In this document: positions 12,822 to 20,812 of the stretch, one piece after another
How positions within the stretch are numbered: position 1 is the stretch's first letter
Layout: each line of letters begins with the position of its first letter
NCBI GenBank assembly: GCA_035583355.1
Contig: DATEZQ010000007.1
Span: 1 to 35,717 of the forward strand
DNA length: 35,717 bases
Reading direction: 5' to 3'
Source: Candidatus Paceibacterota bacterium
GTDB taxonomy: Bacteria > Patescibacteriota > Minisyncoccia > Phycocordibacterales > UBA6899
The notes under the pieces: generated by a model
What the model was told of the DNA's origin: nothing
Database searches by the model: none
Seen by the model: the letters and a program-made list of their open reading frames with translations, nothing else
Translations under genes and position numbers: made by a program

Positions 12822-14360
12822 ATGAACATTCGTGCCGCATTGTATGCTTGGAGGGATAGTGAAGCAAGAGCGAAAAATATCGAAAGTTTTCGAGTTTTTC
12901 CTAATGCGACACTCGATGCAATTGTCTCTGCTCTCCCACGCACGAGGGATGAGTTGCTAGAGATAAAGGGTATTAAAGAAGCAAAATTTAATCTTTATGG
13001 GAAGGCAATATTAAATGTGATCGCGGAGTGCATCAGCGCACCGAAGGAACAACCGAGAGACCCTCAATCTTTTGTATCGATGAATGGGGTGATGAATGGT
13101 ACAAATGGCCCAATGGAGCGTCCCTCCTATAGTATCAGTCAGTTTCTCGATATTCTTAACAGAGAACTATTTCGAATTAATGCGAGAGTGCGTGGTGAGA
13201 TCGTAAGTGTACAGGAGCGGGGAAACGCCCTGTATTTCACGATAAAGGATACAGAGGCTGAGGCAGTGTTAAATGTATTTATGTGGACTTCAGATTATCA
13301 CCTCTCGGGGGTTGAGATTGTCCCTGGTCTCGAAGTCATTGTCGAAGGCCGCGTCGAGATTTATAAGCCCTCTGGAAGGCTGTCACTCCGCGCGCAGACA
13401 ATCGAGCTTGTTGGTGAAGGTGCATTAAAGAAGGCGTACGACGCGTTGCGCAAAAAACTTGAACTCGAAGGCCTTTTTGCAGCATCAAGAAAGCGTGTGA
13501 TTGCAGACTTTCCACAGCGCATTGGTGTGATTACTTCAAAACAAGGAGCAGTCATTCATGATTTTCTCAACAACCTTGGTAAGTTTGGTTTTCAGGTACG
13601 CTTTCTCGATGCGCGTGTCGAGGGAGTGCTCGCAGTCAAGGATATCTATAGAGCCATCGCTCGGATGAAGAGTGAGGATATTGATGCACTAGTGATCATT
13701 CGAGGAGGCGGATCATTGGAGAGCTTGCAGGCATTCAATAATGAATACGTTGTACGTGCAATCGCTGAATTTCCAAAACCGGTTATTTGTGCAATTGGAC
13801 ACGACAAAGATGTGCCTCTTGCACAGCTGGTGGCTGATTATGCACCAAGCACGCCAACTGCATGCACAACCCTGCTCAACAGCTCGTGGCTTTCCGCAGA
13901 TATTTCAATTACCACAGTGGAACAGTCGATGTTTGCCCTGTATACAAATGCCTTGCAACGTAAGTCTATGGAAGTCATGAAGGCACATCGTTATTTCGAG
14001 CATGCATTTTTGAATATAAAAACATCACTCACTGGGGCAATGGATGGATTTCTGCAGGTTCTTCCACTTTACAAACGAGCGCTGGGGGAGCGCAGGCAGA
14101 CAGTGATGGGAGTGGGAGAGGATTCCGTACGAAATTTTAGAAGGACTATGGAACAGATAAAAGAAAAGCTTGCGCGCTTCAGCGCTTTACTCGACGCACA
14201 TGATCCAATGAGACAGTTGCGCCTCGGATACAGCATTCTCCGTTCTACACAGGGAATACTTCGAAGCGTTCACAGTATACATGAGGGTGATACAATAGGA
14301 GCATTGCTTGTCGACGGCACAATTTCAGCAAAGGTAACTCGAATAGAAAAACATGACTAA
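12822..14360 (+). CDS. xseA: Exonuclease VII large subunit with N-terminal HRDC domain
   Basis: Exonuclease VII degrades single-stranded DNA from both ends into short oligonucleotides. The 512-residue protein begins with about 70 residues that match an HRDC domain: LYAWRDSEARA at 7-17, FPNATLDAIVSALPRT at 26-41 and LLEIKGIKEAKFNLYGKAIL at 45-64. A flexible linker (71-100) joins it to the XseA part. That part has an OB fold at about 103-200 and a catalytic domain with GVITSKQGAVIHDF (235-248), IIRGGGSLESLQAFNNE (292-308) and AIGHDKDVPLAQLVADYAPSTPTA (324-347), written here as a broken reference to key residues His327 and Asp330. A coiled-coil C-terminus follows. The EDL of the usual GGGSxEDL motif is ESL. 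xseB overlaps its end by 8 bases. Confidence 0.92.
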   Translation: MNIRAALYAWRDSEARAKNIESFRVFPNATLDAIVSALPRTRDELLEIKGIKEAKFNLYGKAILNVIAECISAPKEQPRDPQSFVSMNGVMNGTNGPMERPSYSISQFLDILNRELFRINARVRGEIVSVQERGNALYFTIKDTEAEAVLNVFMWTSDYHLSGVEIVPGLEVIVEGRVEIYKPSGRLSLRAQTIELVGEGALKKAYDALRKKLELEGLFAASRKRVIADFPQRIGVITSKQGAVIHDFLNNLGKFGFQVRFLDARVEGVLAVKDIYRAIARMKSEDIDALVIIRGGGSLESLQAFNNEYVVRAIAEFPKPVICAIGHDKDVPLAQLVADYAPSTPTACTTLLNSSWLSADISITTVEQSMFALYTNALQRKSMEVMKAHRYFEHAFLNIKTSLTGAMDGFLQVLPLYKRALGERRQTVMGVGEDSVRNFRRTMEQIKEKLARFSALLDAHDPMRQLRLGYSILRSTQGILRSVHSIHEGDTIGALLVDGTISAKVTRIEKHD

Positions 14361-14580
14361 GAAAAATCAAAATACGAATTCAGATAAAGATCTGAATGTA
14401 GCAATCTCAGAACTTCGAGAGATTGCTCAATGGTTTGAATCACAAGAGGAGGTCGACGTTGAACTTGGACTCCTTAAGATCAAGCAGGGAGCAGTGCTTA
14501 TCAAGGAGTGCAGGGCGCGTTTAAAGAATCTTGAGAATTCATTTGAAGAAGTACGCAAAGAACTCGATGCTGAAGAATAA
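14353..14580 (+). CDS. xseB: Exonuclease VII small subunit
   Basis: The 75-residue acidic helical protein has the XseB layout: an N-terminal helix LNVAISELREIAQWFES, then VDVELGLLKIKQGAVLIKEC and a final helix ending in ELDAEE. XseB subunits coat the long coiled-coil arm of XseA and are needed for activity. The ATGACTAA junction with xseA gives an 8-base overlap, so translation is coupled and the two subunits are probably made in a fixed ratio. The length is typical of the family. The next gene starts inside its last codons. Confidence 0.88.
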   Translation: MTKKNQNTNSDKDLNVAISELREIAQWFESQEEVDVELGLLKIKQGAVLIKECRARLKNLENSFEEVRKELDAEE

Positions 14581-15781
14581 AATCATATCAACAGGGGCGG
14601 TATTTTGGAGCACACTGCTATTTGTGTTTCCTATTTTTGTGCATGCGGCAGAGTTTCCGAACTATGCTGTACAGGCTATTCTCGGGAGAGATGGCTTGCT
14701 CGGCGTTGAAGAGCATTTTACATTTGATTTCGGCGTAGATGGCAATCACGGTGTAATAAGGGAAATCCCGCTCCTTTCAGGTGGAAAAAGCGGCGCCCCC
14801 ATCACATTTCATATGCTGTCCGTTGCGAATAAGGCTGGATTGCCATACAAGTTTGATGCCTCAAGTGGCGGAAATGTCGCGCTTGTTCGCATTGGTGACA
14901 AGGATGTGATACTTAAAGGACCTCATTATTATGATTTTAGGTATACACTCAATGGCCTCGCGACGAATACAGGATTACGATGGCAAATCACTACTCCCGT
15001 AAAGGAGGTAATGAAGAAATTCCAGGCAGATATATATTTTTCAATACCTGTTCCTCCTGTCACTGCTACGGGTACATGTAGCTTTACTCCAGGGAGGACG
15101 AGTGGTGGTTGTCTCCTTAAGCCCCTCATTAAGGATGACAAGCTCTATGGATTTCGTCTAAATATAGATAATCTTACAAAGGACGGTGTCGTTGTCGAAA
15201 TTTCATACCCTCGCGGGCTTGTTGAACTCCCTGCAGTCACTACGAGAGATACACCAAGAGCGTTGCCGCAGTATATGTGGTACATCCTCGCAACTCTTGT
15301 GTTCACCGTCTTGCTTGCTGCTCTATTATGGAAGAATCGAAAGTATATTGCTGATTGGAGGGCTGAGCGGAAGAAGCCGGTACTCTTTCCCGATGCCTAT
15401 TCATATCTCACCCGCGCAGTTGCTGGCCACGGATATATTTCGAAGAAAGATATTATTGCTGCAATTACTGATTTGACTGCACGAGGTTACCTCACACTTT
15501 CTCCGATACCACATCCCGTAGGTGAGTATGAATTCATCGACTATGCACTTCAAGTTCCTGTACTCGAGCTTCCTGCTGGTGCTGAAGGTGCACTCCTTAG
15601 TGTGATTATGGAAAGCTCAGGAATTGCCTCGCTTGATGATTGGCTTACAAAGGATTTTGCGCAACATCGTGAAAATATTGAAGAAGCTGCGCGATCTGAA
15701 ATTGAAGGTATTGTGCTATTACGCTCTGATGAACCTCTTCCAGATCTTCCTGGATTCAAGAGCGAGCGTTATGAAGAATAG
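14567..15781 (+). CDS. DUF2207 family membrane protein
   Basis: The 404-residue protein has a signal peptide (about 1-27, ending in VHAA). A beta-rich outer domain follows, with LGVEEHFTFDFGVDGNHGVIREIPL, the signature of DUF2207 (an extracellular domain that begins with a conserved arginine-isoleucine-proline). A membrane helix lies at about 236-258. A cytoplasmic part then contains a winged-helix-like region, DIIAAITDLTARGYLTLSP. The function of the family is unknown. The ATG at 14567 overlaps xseB by 14 bases, which makes this a coupled third gene of the operon; an in-frame TTG lies 36 bases upstream. The long glycine-rich C-terminus of many DUF2207 proteins is lacking. Confidence 0.8.
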   Translation: MLKNKIISTGAVFWSTLLFVFPIFVHAAEFPNYAVQAILGRDGLLGVEEHFTFDFGVDGNHGVIREIPLLSGGKSGAPITFHMLSVANKAGLPYKFDASSGGNVALVRIGDKDVILKGPHYYDFRYTLNGLATNTGLRWQITTPVKEVMKKFQADIYFSIPVPPVTATGTCSFTPGRTSGGCLLKPLIKDDKLYGFRLNIDNLTKDGVVVEISYPRGLVELPAVTTRDTPRALPQYMWYILATLVFTVLLAALLWKNRKYIADWRAERKKPVLFPDAYSYLTRAVAGHGYISKKDIIAAITDLTARGYLTLSPIPHPVGEYEFIDYALQVPVLELPAGAEGALLSVIMESSGIASLDDWLTKDFAQHRENIEEAARSEIEGIVLLRSDEPLPDLPGFKSERYEE

Positions 15782-15782
15782 T

Positions 15783-15817
15783 AAAATGGACACTACTTTA
15801 GGGTAGTGTCCATTTTT
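15783..15817. terminator. Bidirectional terminator
   Basis: A perfect 14-bp stem AAAATGGACACTAC/GTAGTGTCCATTTT has a 6-base loop. It ends the xseA operon on plus and the small gene at 15816-16037 on minus, whose stop codon overlaps it. Confidence 0.9.
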
Positions 15818-16037
15818 AGATTCCGAGTGTATTTACACCACTTAGGCTACCGAGTACGGTAGGGAGTAATACGATGATTCCAATGAGGGGTAATATGAAG
15901 ACAATAATAGTGATCCAGAACGTCAGACGCCTCGCGCGCGCACTGCGTCTTGCTTCTTCAACAAGGAAATCAATTTTTTGTTCCATGAGTGTGAGCTGTG
16001 TCTCGTCTCTATGTGGTGTGGGTACATCTGATTCCAT
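15816..16037 (-). CDS. Small membrane protein of unknown function
   Basis: The 73-residue product has an acidic start, then a predicted amphipathic helix LTLMEQKIDFLVEEARRSARARR (about 15-37, written as a region). A long hydrophobic segment of about 40-63 (WITIIVFILPLIGIIVLLP) and a short C-terminus follow. It is likely a single-pass membrane protein with its N-terminus in the cytoplasm, where the basic run RRSARARR sits. No family is recognised. A TGCTATACT box ends 7 bases before the ATG, and a strong terminator overlaps the stop. Both support a real independent gene. Confidence 0.7.
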   Translation of the reverse strand: MESDVPTPHRDETQLTLMEQKIDFLVEEARRSARARRLTFWITIIVFILPLIGIIVLLPTVLGSLSGVNTLGI

Positions 16038-16044
16038 AATCTCT

Positions 16045-16053
16045 AGTATAGCA
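16045..16053 (-). promoter_or_regulatory. Extended -10 promoter (leaderless type)
   Basis: The minus strand reads TGCTATACT, ending 7 bases before ATG 16037. Confidence 0.6.
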
Positions 16054-16175
16054 TATGGTGACCTGGCTCGTCTGTAGTAGGACTATTGATGGTATTTCAG
16101 AGTATATTGAAGAATAGGACAACAATTATGGGCTAGTTTTTAGTGACACATTATGCTATGCTATGCGCACAAAGT

Positions 16176-16808
16176 ATGGATAATAGTCAAAATGTAGAAG
16201 GCGAGGAGAGCAAGGTAGATATTGGTGCAGGCATCGAAATATTGCCACCTACCGAAGACTCTGATGATGTGGAATTTGAGAGTTACAACGATGATATTTC
16301 ACCATCGGGAATACTTTCCCCCCAAGATAAAATAAAAAGACTTCGCGAAAAACTCGCCGAGGCACAACGCGCAAAGCAAGAGTACCTTGATGGCTGGCAG
16401 AGGCTCAAGGCAGATTATATTAATCTCAAAAAGCGCTCCGAGGAAGAGAAATCTGAATTGGGTAATTATGTGCGTGAAAGCGTAGTTGCTGATCTCATTC
16501 CCGTTCTCGAGAGTTTTGATATGGCGTTTGCGAACAAGGATGCATGGGAAAAAGTTGACCCAAACTGGCGTATGGGTGTTGAGTATATCCATAAGCAATT
16601 CATGGAGACATTACAAAACTATGGTCTCTCTGAGGTGAGCCCGCTTGGTGAAGTATTTGATCCGCAGCATTCAACCGCAATTGGTAATGTGCATACTGAT
16701 GATCAGAATCTCGATCATAAGGTTGCTGAAGTGGTACAAAAAGGATACAAGATGGGTGATCGCCTTATTAAGTCTCCAAAAGTAAAAGTATACGTTACTC
16801 AAAATTAA
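16176..16808 (+). CDS. grpE: GrpE nucleotide exchange factor
   Basis: GrpE releases ADP from DnaK. The 210-residue protein has a variable acidic N-terminus and then a long coiled coil (about 55-105, KLAEAQRAKQEYLDGWQRLK onward). The C-terminal beta domain contains GVEYIHKQFMETL, VFDPQHSTAIG and VVQKGYKMGDRLIKSPKVKV, the classical GrpE motif. The ATG at 16176 is chosen. A TGCTATGCT stretch near 16154-16162 could act as the promoter, with about 13 bases of leader, but the repeated TATGC units make the exact box uncertain. An earlier in-frame ATG at 16158 is possible. dnaK follows after an inserted toxin-antitoxin pair. Confidence 0.92.
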   Translation: MDNSQNVEGEESKVDIGAGIEILPPTEDSDDVEFESYNDDISPSGILSPQDKIKRLREKLAEAQRAKQEYLDGWQRLKADYINLKKRSEEEKSELGNYVRESVVADLIPVLESFDMAFANKDAWEKVDPNWRMGVEYIHKQFMETLQNYGLSEVSPLGEVFDPQHSTAIGNVHTDDQNLDHKVAEVVQKGYKMGDRLIKSPKVKVYVTQN

Positions 16809-16831
16809 AACCGGCATTGCCGGTTTTAATT
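16803..16831. terminator. Bidirectional terminator between grpE and the toxin gene
   Basis: AATTAAAACCGGCA pairs with TGCCGGTTTTAATT around a minimal loop. It overlaps the grpE stop codon. Confidence 0.85.
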
Positions 16832-16850
16832 TATTAAACGCGAGACGAAA

Positions 16851-17099
16851 CTATTGCATGCGATGTGCTATATCCAGAAAAATAATTGCACCTTCATTCG
16901 CGATAACAACTGCCTGGTATTCATAGTTGATAGTCAGTGACGACAGTCCTCGCAATCGTCCTTCAAGCGGATAAACATGAAGTGGTTCACGAGCTTGCGG
17001 GTGAAGTAAGTGTTCAATGGATTTTATGATATCGTCGATGACATGCTTTGGTAGTTTCTTTGCAGTGCGCAGGAAACGCACGGTATAGAGCATGTGCAT
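16851..17099 (-). CDS. RelE/ParE-superfamily toxin
   Basis: The 82-residue basic protein has the RelE/ParE fold pattern: YTVRFLRTAKKLPKHVIDDI in the first helix pair, then RLRGLSSLTINYEYQAVVIAN and the last strand GAIIFLDIAHR. Toxins of this type cut ribosome-bound mRNA (RelE/YafQ) or poison gyrase (ParE). The final DIAHR resembles the YafQ/RelE side, where a histidine is catalytic, so an mRNA-cleaving role is a little more likely. The start ATG lies 2 bases after the antitoxin stop, and a second ATG two codons later is an alternative. It is placed on the minus strand between grpE and dnaK. Confidence 0.82.
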   Translation of the reverse strand: MHMLYTVRFLRTAKKLPKHVIDDIIKSIEHLLHPQAREPLHVYPLEGRLRGLSSLTINYEYQAVVIANEGAIIFLDIAHRMQ

Positions 17100-17101
17100 G
17101 A

Positions 17102-17326
17102 TTATTCAGGAAGTTTATCGAGTAGGGCGCGAAGATCGCCTTGCACAACCCTTCCTTCGCGTATGTCAGACTCTGCCTCACGCAGCCTTGTGAACGCACG
17201 CTCCTCACGCAAACGACGAAGTGCTTGCCTGATAACCTGTGTTTTTGTCTCAGCATTTCCTTCACGGATTTCTTCTTCGACAAAATTATAGAGATCTGAT
17301 TCAAGGGGTACTGTGATAATTGGCAT
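17102..17326 (-). CDS. Ribbon-helix-helix antitoxin (ParD/CopG-like)
   Basis: The 74-residue protein starts with a beta strand IITVPLESDLYNFV, followed by two helices with TKTQVIRQALRRLREE, the pattern of a ribbon-helix-helix DNA-binding domain (about 3-42). A charged C-terminal tail (REAESDIREGRVVQGDLRAL) would wrap the toxin. Antitoxins of this type dimerise on a palindromic operator and repress their own operon. Such a palindrome is present just upstream (17331-17352). The toxin gene follows at 2 bases. Confidence 0.82.
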   Translation of the reverse strand: MPIITVPLESDLYNFVEEEIREGNAETKTQVIRQALRRLREERAFTRLREAESDIREGRVVQGDLRALLDKLPE

Positions 17327-17330
17327 ATAA

Positions 17331-17352
17331 TATAATATATTAATATATTATA
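17331..17352. promoter_or_regulatory. Perfect 22-bp palindrome, likely toxin-antitoxin operator
   Basis: Each half reads TATAATATATT or its complement. It lies 4 bases upstream of the antitoxin start codon. It contains a TATAAT on both strands, so the operator and the -10 box of the pair coincide; bound antitoxin would cover the promoter. The composition is almost pure A and T, so chance symmetry is easier than usual. Confidence 0.6.
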
Positions 17353-17462
17353 GTATTGCATAAATTTAATTTTTTGCAATAATGGTCCCATACAGAAAAA
17401 GGAGAGGATTTGGCAAAATAGCCATATTTATCCTTATGATTTACAAATAATTATTTCATATT

Positions 17463-19337
17463 ATGGCAAAAATTCTTGGAATCGATCTCGGTACAACAAA
17501 CTCAGCATTTGCAATTGTTGAGGGTGGCGAGCCACGTATCGTTGAAAACGCTGAAGGAACACGCACGACGCCTTCTATCATTGCACTTTCAAAGACAGGG
17601 GAGCGTGTTGTTGGACTTCCAGCGAAGCGTCAGGCGGTTACAAACCCTCAGAATACGATCTATCAGATCAAGCGTTTCATCGGCCACTCTTTTGACGAGC
17701 CTGCAACACAGAAAGATAAGACTATGGTTCCTTTCGAGATGCGCAAGGCATCCAATGGTGGAATCGAGGTAAAAATGGGAAATGACTGGCATACCCCAGA
17801 AGCAATTTCTGCAATGCTCATTCAGAAAATGAAGGCAGATGCAGAGGCGAAGATCGGTGAAAAGATCACTGAGGCAGTCATTACTGTTCCTGCATACTTC
17901 AACGATGCACAGCGCCAGGCTACGCGTGATGCAGGAAAGATCGCAGGACTTGACGTGAAGCGCATCATTAATGAGCCGACCGCAGCCGCACTTGCTTATG
18001 GCTTCAACAAGAAGAAGAATGAAAAGATTGCAGTCTTTGACTTTGGAGGAGGTACATTTGACATATCAGTGCTCGAAGTTGGTGAGGATGTTATCGAAGT
18101 GAAGTCTACCGATGGTGATGCACACTTGGGAGGAAAGGATATTGATCAGCGCATTATTACGTTCCTTGCTGAGGAATTCAAGAAGGAGTCTGGTATCGAT
18201 GTGCGCAATGATGCACTCGCAAAGCAGCGTCTTGATGAAGCAGCAGAGAAGGCAAAGATTGAACTTTCAACTGCCGTTGAGACGGAAGTGAATCTCCCAT
18301 TCATTACCTCTGATGCGAATGGGCCACGCCATCTTGTCATAAAGATGTCTCGCTCGAAGCTCGAAGAGCTCTCAGCGGAATTCATTGAGCGTGCAATGGT
18401 AATCACAAAGCGAGCGATTGCTGCTGCACCATTCCCAATGAGCGACATCCATGAAATCGTCATGGTTGGAGGTCAGACGCGCATGCCCGCAATCCAAAAA
18501 GCCGTAGAAGAGTTTTTTGGCAAGAAGATCAACATGTCCGTCAACCCGGACGAAGTCGTTGCGGTCGGTGCTGCAATTCAGGGAGGAATCCTCCAGGGAG
18601 ATGTGCACGACGTCCTTCTTCTTGATGTGATCCCACTCTCTCTCGGACTTGAGACGCTAGGGAATATTGCTACAAAGCTTATCGAGAAAAACACGACCAT
18701 TCCTGCAAGTAAGTCACAGGTATTTTCGACAGCGGCTGATAATCAGACCTCTGTTGAGATCCATATCGTTCAGGGTGAGCGTCCAATGGCAGCTGATAAC
18801 AAGACACTTGGTCGTTTCATTCTTGATGGTATTCCACCGTCACCTCGTGGTATTCCTCAGATTGAAGTCACGTTTGATGTGAACGTTGACGGTATTCTCA
18901 ACGTGAAGGCAAAGGATAAGACTTCAGGCAAGGAACAAACGATTCGAATTGAATCACGCTCTACACTCTCTGACGCCGACATTGAGCGTATGACTAAGGA
19001 AGCAGAGCTTCATGCGGATGAGGACAAGAAGAAGCGTGAGGCTGTTGAGGTGAAGAACACCGCAGAGTCTGTACTTTATACAGCAGAGAAGTCACTCAAG
19101 GACAATGAAGGCAAAGTTCCTGAGGATATCAAGAAGACCGTCGAAGAAAAAATCACTGCACTTAAGGCAGTGAAGGATGGAACTGATATGGAGGCACTCA
19201 AGAAGGCTACCGAAGAGCTCGGCCATGCTATGAGCGCAATCGGTGAGGCAATGGCAAAGCAGCAGTCAACCGAAGACGCGGGAACAACCCCAAAGGAAGA
19301 CGGTGCAGCCGGAGCAGACAACGTTCGTGATATCTAA
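17463..19337 (+). CDS. dnaK: Chaperone DnaK (Hsp70)
   Basis: DnaK binds exposed hydrophobic peptides in an ATP-driven cycle with DnaJ and GrpE. The 624-residue protein has the phosphate-1 motif [12 protein letters not shown] (6-17), [11 protein letters not shown], the phosphate-2 motif [17 protein letters not shown], the adenosine motif [11 protein letters not shown] and the linker [12 protein letters not shown]. The beta substrate-binding domain and a helical lid follow. It ends in a short G/A/T/D-rich tail. The length matches bacterial DnaK. There is no CIRCE element in the 110 bases upstream and no SD site. A TATGAT at 17435-17440 may be the -10. It is separated from grpE by the toxin-antitoxin pair and from dnaJ by three genes. 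Confidence 0.97.
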   Translation: MAKILGIDLGTTNSAFAIVEGGEPRIVENAEGTRTTPSIIALSKTGERVVGLPAKRQAVTNPQNTIYQIKRFIGHSFDEPATQKDKTMVPFEMRKASNGGIEVKMGNDWHTPEAISAMLIQKMKADAEAKIGEKITEAVITVPAYFNDAQRQATRDAGKIAGLDVKRIINEPTAAALAYGFNKKKNEKIAVFDFGGGTFDISVLEVGEDVIEVKSTDGDAHLGGKDIDQRIITFLAEEFKKESGIDVRNDALAKQRLDEAAEKAKIELSTAVETEVNLPFITSDANGPRHLVIKMSRSKLEELSAEFIERAMVITKRAIAAAPFPMSDIHEIVMVGGQTRMPAIQKAVEEFFGKKINMSVNPDEVVAVGAAIQGGILQGDVHDVLLLDVIPLSLGLETLGNIATKLIEKNTTIPASKSQVFSTAADNQTSVEIHIVQGERPMAADNKTLGRFILDGIPPSPRGIPQIEVTFDVNVDGILNVKAKDKTSGKEQTIRIESRSTLSDADIERMTKEAELHADEDKKKREAVEVKNTAESVLYTAEKSLKDNEGKVPEDIKKTVEEKITALKAVKDGTDMEALKKATEELGHAMSAIGEAMAKQQSTEDAGTTPKEDGAAGADNVRDI

Positions 19338-19342
19338 TGATA

Positions 19343-19365
19343 AAACACGCCCATTGGGCGTGTTT
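19343..19365. terminator. Terminator after dnaK
   Basis: AAACACGCCC pairs with GGGCGTGTTT around a 3-base loop. It also serves the convergent zinc-ribbon gene that ends at 19367. Confidence 0.8.
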
Positions 19366-19366
19366 G

Positions 19367-19756
19367 TCATTTGTGTTGAGTTCCGTTGATCACGGAAGTG
19401 TATTCCAAGATCTCCATGATCTTGTCCCGCTCTTTGTGTTCCGCTATCGTTGCATTTCTTTTGCAGCATGGACATGCAATAGCACTTTGGATCATGCTTT
19501 TGCGAACCCAACCAGAGATGGGTTCGCTGTGCGGCCCCCGGGATGCTGATTCGCTATATTCCTCTCCCCAAATGAATTTCCATTCTGGGGCAGGGGATGA
19601 AGTTCTGCAGTAGGCACAGGTGATCGTGCGCTGTTCTGCTTCACGTTCAAAGCTGTTTTGGAGCGCCGCTAATGCGAGGTCTCTTTTTGTATTGAGTTTT
19701 TCGAGACGCACATTATGACGAGCGATGACAACATTGCGTCGTTCCTTAAAACCCAT
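19367..19756 (-). CDS. Zinc-ribbon-like hypothetical protein
   Basis: The 129-residue protein has a basic helical N-terminus (about 1-40, rich in R, K and E). Two CxxC knuckles, TCAYCRT (about residue 47) and ACPCCKR (about 94), could together bind one zinc ion. A tryptophan- and glycine-containing insert lies between them, and a C-terminal helix EHKERDKIMEILEYT follows. No family is recognised. It lies 21 bases downstream of the radical SAM gene on the same strand, so the two are probably one operon. An AAAGGGG at 19767-19773, about 10 bases upstream, may act as SD site, unlike most genes here. It might bind nucleic acid or help its neighbour; this is inference. Confidence 0.65.
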   Translation of the reverse strand: MGFKERRNVVIARHNVRLEKLNTKRDLALAALQNSFEREAEQRTITCAYCRTSSPAPEWKFIWGEEYSESASRGPHSEPISGWVRKSMIQSAIACPCCKRNATIAEHKERDKIMEILEYTSVINGTQHK

Positions 19757-19777
19757 GTCCGCACCCCTTTAGTCGGA

Positions 19778-20650
19778 TCACTTCATACACAGCGCACCTT
19801 CCTTGATCCACGAGTATGCAACCGTGCCGTCCTGAAAGACAACGAGTTGTCGCACGAAATCTTTCTCGGGGTCGTGTCTTGTAACGTAGTCAGTCAGGCG
19901 TAGGATGCTTCCATCGTAGTCAAAGACGCCACCACCCCAAACGTGCCCGTGACAGAGCTTCGTATATCTTGTAAGCCATGCTCGTATATCATTCATTCCT
20001 TCTTCGCTGGGCGTGAAGACATTGGGTGTCCCATCAGGGTCTGCGACCGGCCACGAGGTGATATTGGTAATATCGCACCACTCAATAAGATAACGAACAC
20101 TGCGCTCATAAGCGAGGGCGTTGTCGACTTCTCCCTTGCGAAGAAGTAGGGTTGCTCGGACACCTATGCCATATTTTCTGACATTAGCGACAATACTCGT
20201 GAACTCAGGATACTCCTCGAGTCCATACGCACGTGCCTGCTTTCCGCGGTTAACAGAGTGTATCGATAGTGCAATATTCGTGAGGCCGAGCTCTCTCCAC
20301 AACGGCAGCCAGGTCTCACAGAAGGAAGAGTCTCCTAGGAGGATTCCATTTGTGAATAAATTCACATTGGGGAAGTATGCGCCATGGTTTGCGCACTTAG
20401 CGTAGACGCGAAGCGCTTCAGTGACATCTTCCGGGCTCATCGTGGGCTCACCACTTGAGGTGAGTGAGAGTGACCACCCTCCGTGACGCGCGGAAAGCTT
20501 GATTGCTGACTCAAGGTTTTTAAGGAATGCAGGGTCTGTGTTCTTCGCGTCAGGACGAAGATATTTGCCGGCGCAAAATGCGCAATTTCCATTACATACT
20601 CCCTTTCCGACGAGTGCGGAAACGCTGTAGATCTTCTCGATGCAAGCCAT
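19778..20650 (-). CDS. Radical SAM protein of unknown substrate
   Basis: The 290-residue protein has the [4Fe-4S] motif CNGNCAFC (CxxxCxxC, about residues 19-26), which binds SAM and produces the 5'-deoxyadenosyl radical. SLTSSGEPTMS carries the SAM-contacting GE motif. Later strands read NLFTNGILL and IALSIHSVN. A C-terminal part with CHGHVWGGGVFDYDGSI and VVFQDGTVAYSWIKEG resembles the partial cap domain of small radical SAM enzymes and has no second CxxC cluster of the SPASM type. The substrate cannot be named. The start at 20650 follows a clear AGGAG, with 7 bases between. A longer frame to 20761 lacks any start signal. It is paired with the zinc-ribbon gene. Confidence 0.85.
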   Translation of the reverse strand: MACIEKIYSVSALVGKGVCNGNCAFCAGKYLRPDAKNTDPAFLKNLESAIKLSARHGGWSLSLTSSGEPTMSPEDVTEALRVYAKCANHGAYFPNVNLFTNGILLGDSSFCETWLPLWRELGLTNIALSIHSVNRGKQARAYGLEEYPEFTSIVANVRKYGIGVRATLLLRKGEVDNALAYERSVRYLIEWCDITNITSWPVADPDGTPNVFTPSEEGMNDIRAWLTRYTKLCHGHVWGGGVFDYDGSILRLTDYVTRHDPEKDFVRQLVVFQDGTVAYSWIKEGALCMK

Positions 20651-20765
20651 GATGTACTCCTTTTTGAATGTGCTGCTCTGGTCAAAGCGTAGCACTGTAT
20701 CGCACCAAAGCGTAGGTGTATAAGTACTAAGAAAACACATTCCGCGCAACTGATAGGGCAAGGCG

Positions 20766-20793
20766 TTGACATATTTATATAAAGAAATAAGAT
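20766..20793 (+). promoter_or_regulatory. Promoter of nrdR
   Basis: A consensus -35 TTGACA (20766-20771) and a -10 TAAGAT (20788-20793) are 16 bases apart. Just downstream, at about 20799-20812, an ACTATATATTGAT sequence resembles half of an NrdR box, which would allow autoregulation. The match is to memory of the consensus and is weak. Confidence 0.45.
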
Positions 20794-20812
20794 AAAAGTA
20801 CTATATATTGAT

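Noticed and set aside
17353-17462. CIRCE heat-shock operator or sigma-54 promoter before dnaK
   Set aside because: No TTAGCACTC-N9-GAGTGCTAA pattern is present. A TGGCA occurs at 17411-17415, but no GC element stands at the required spacing.
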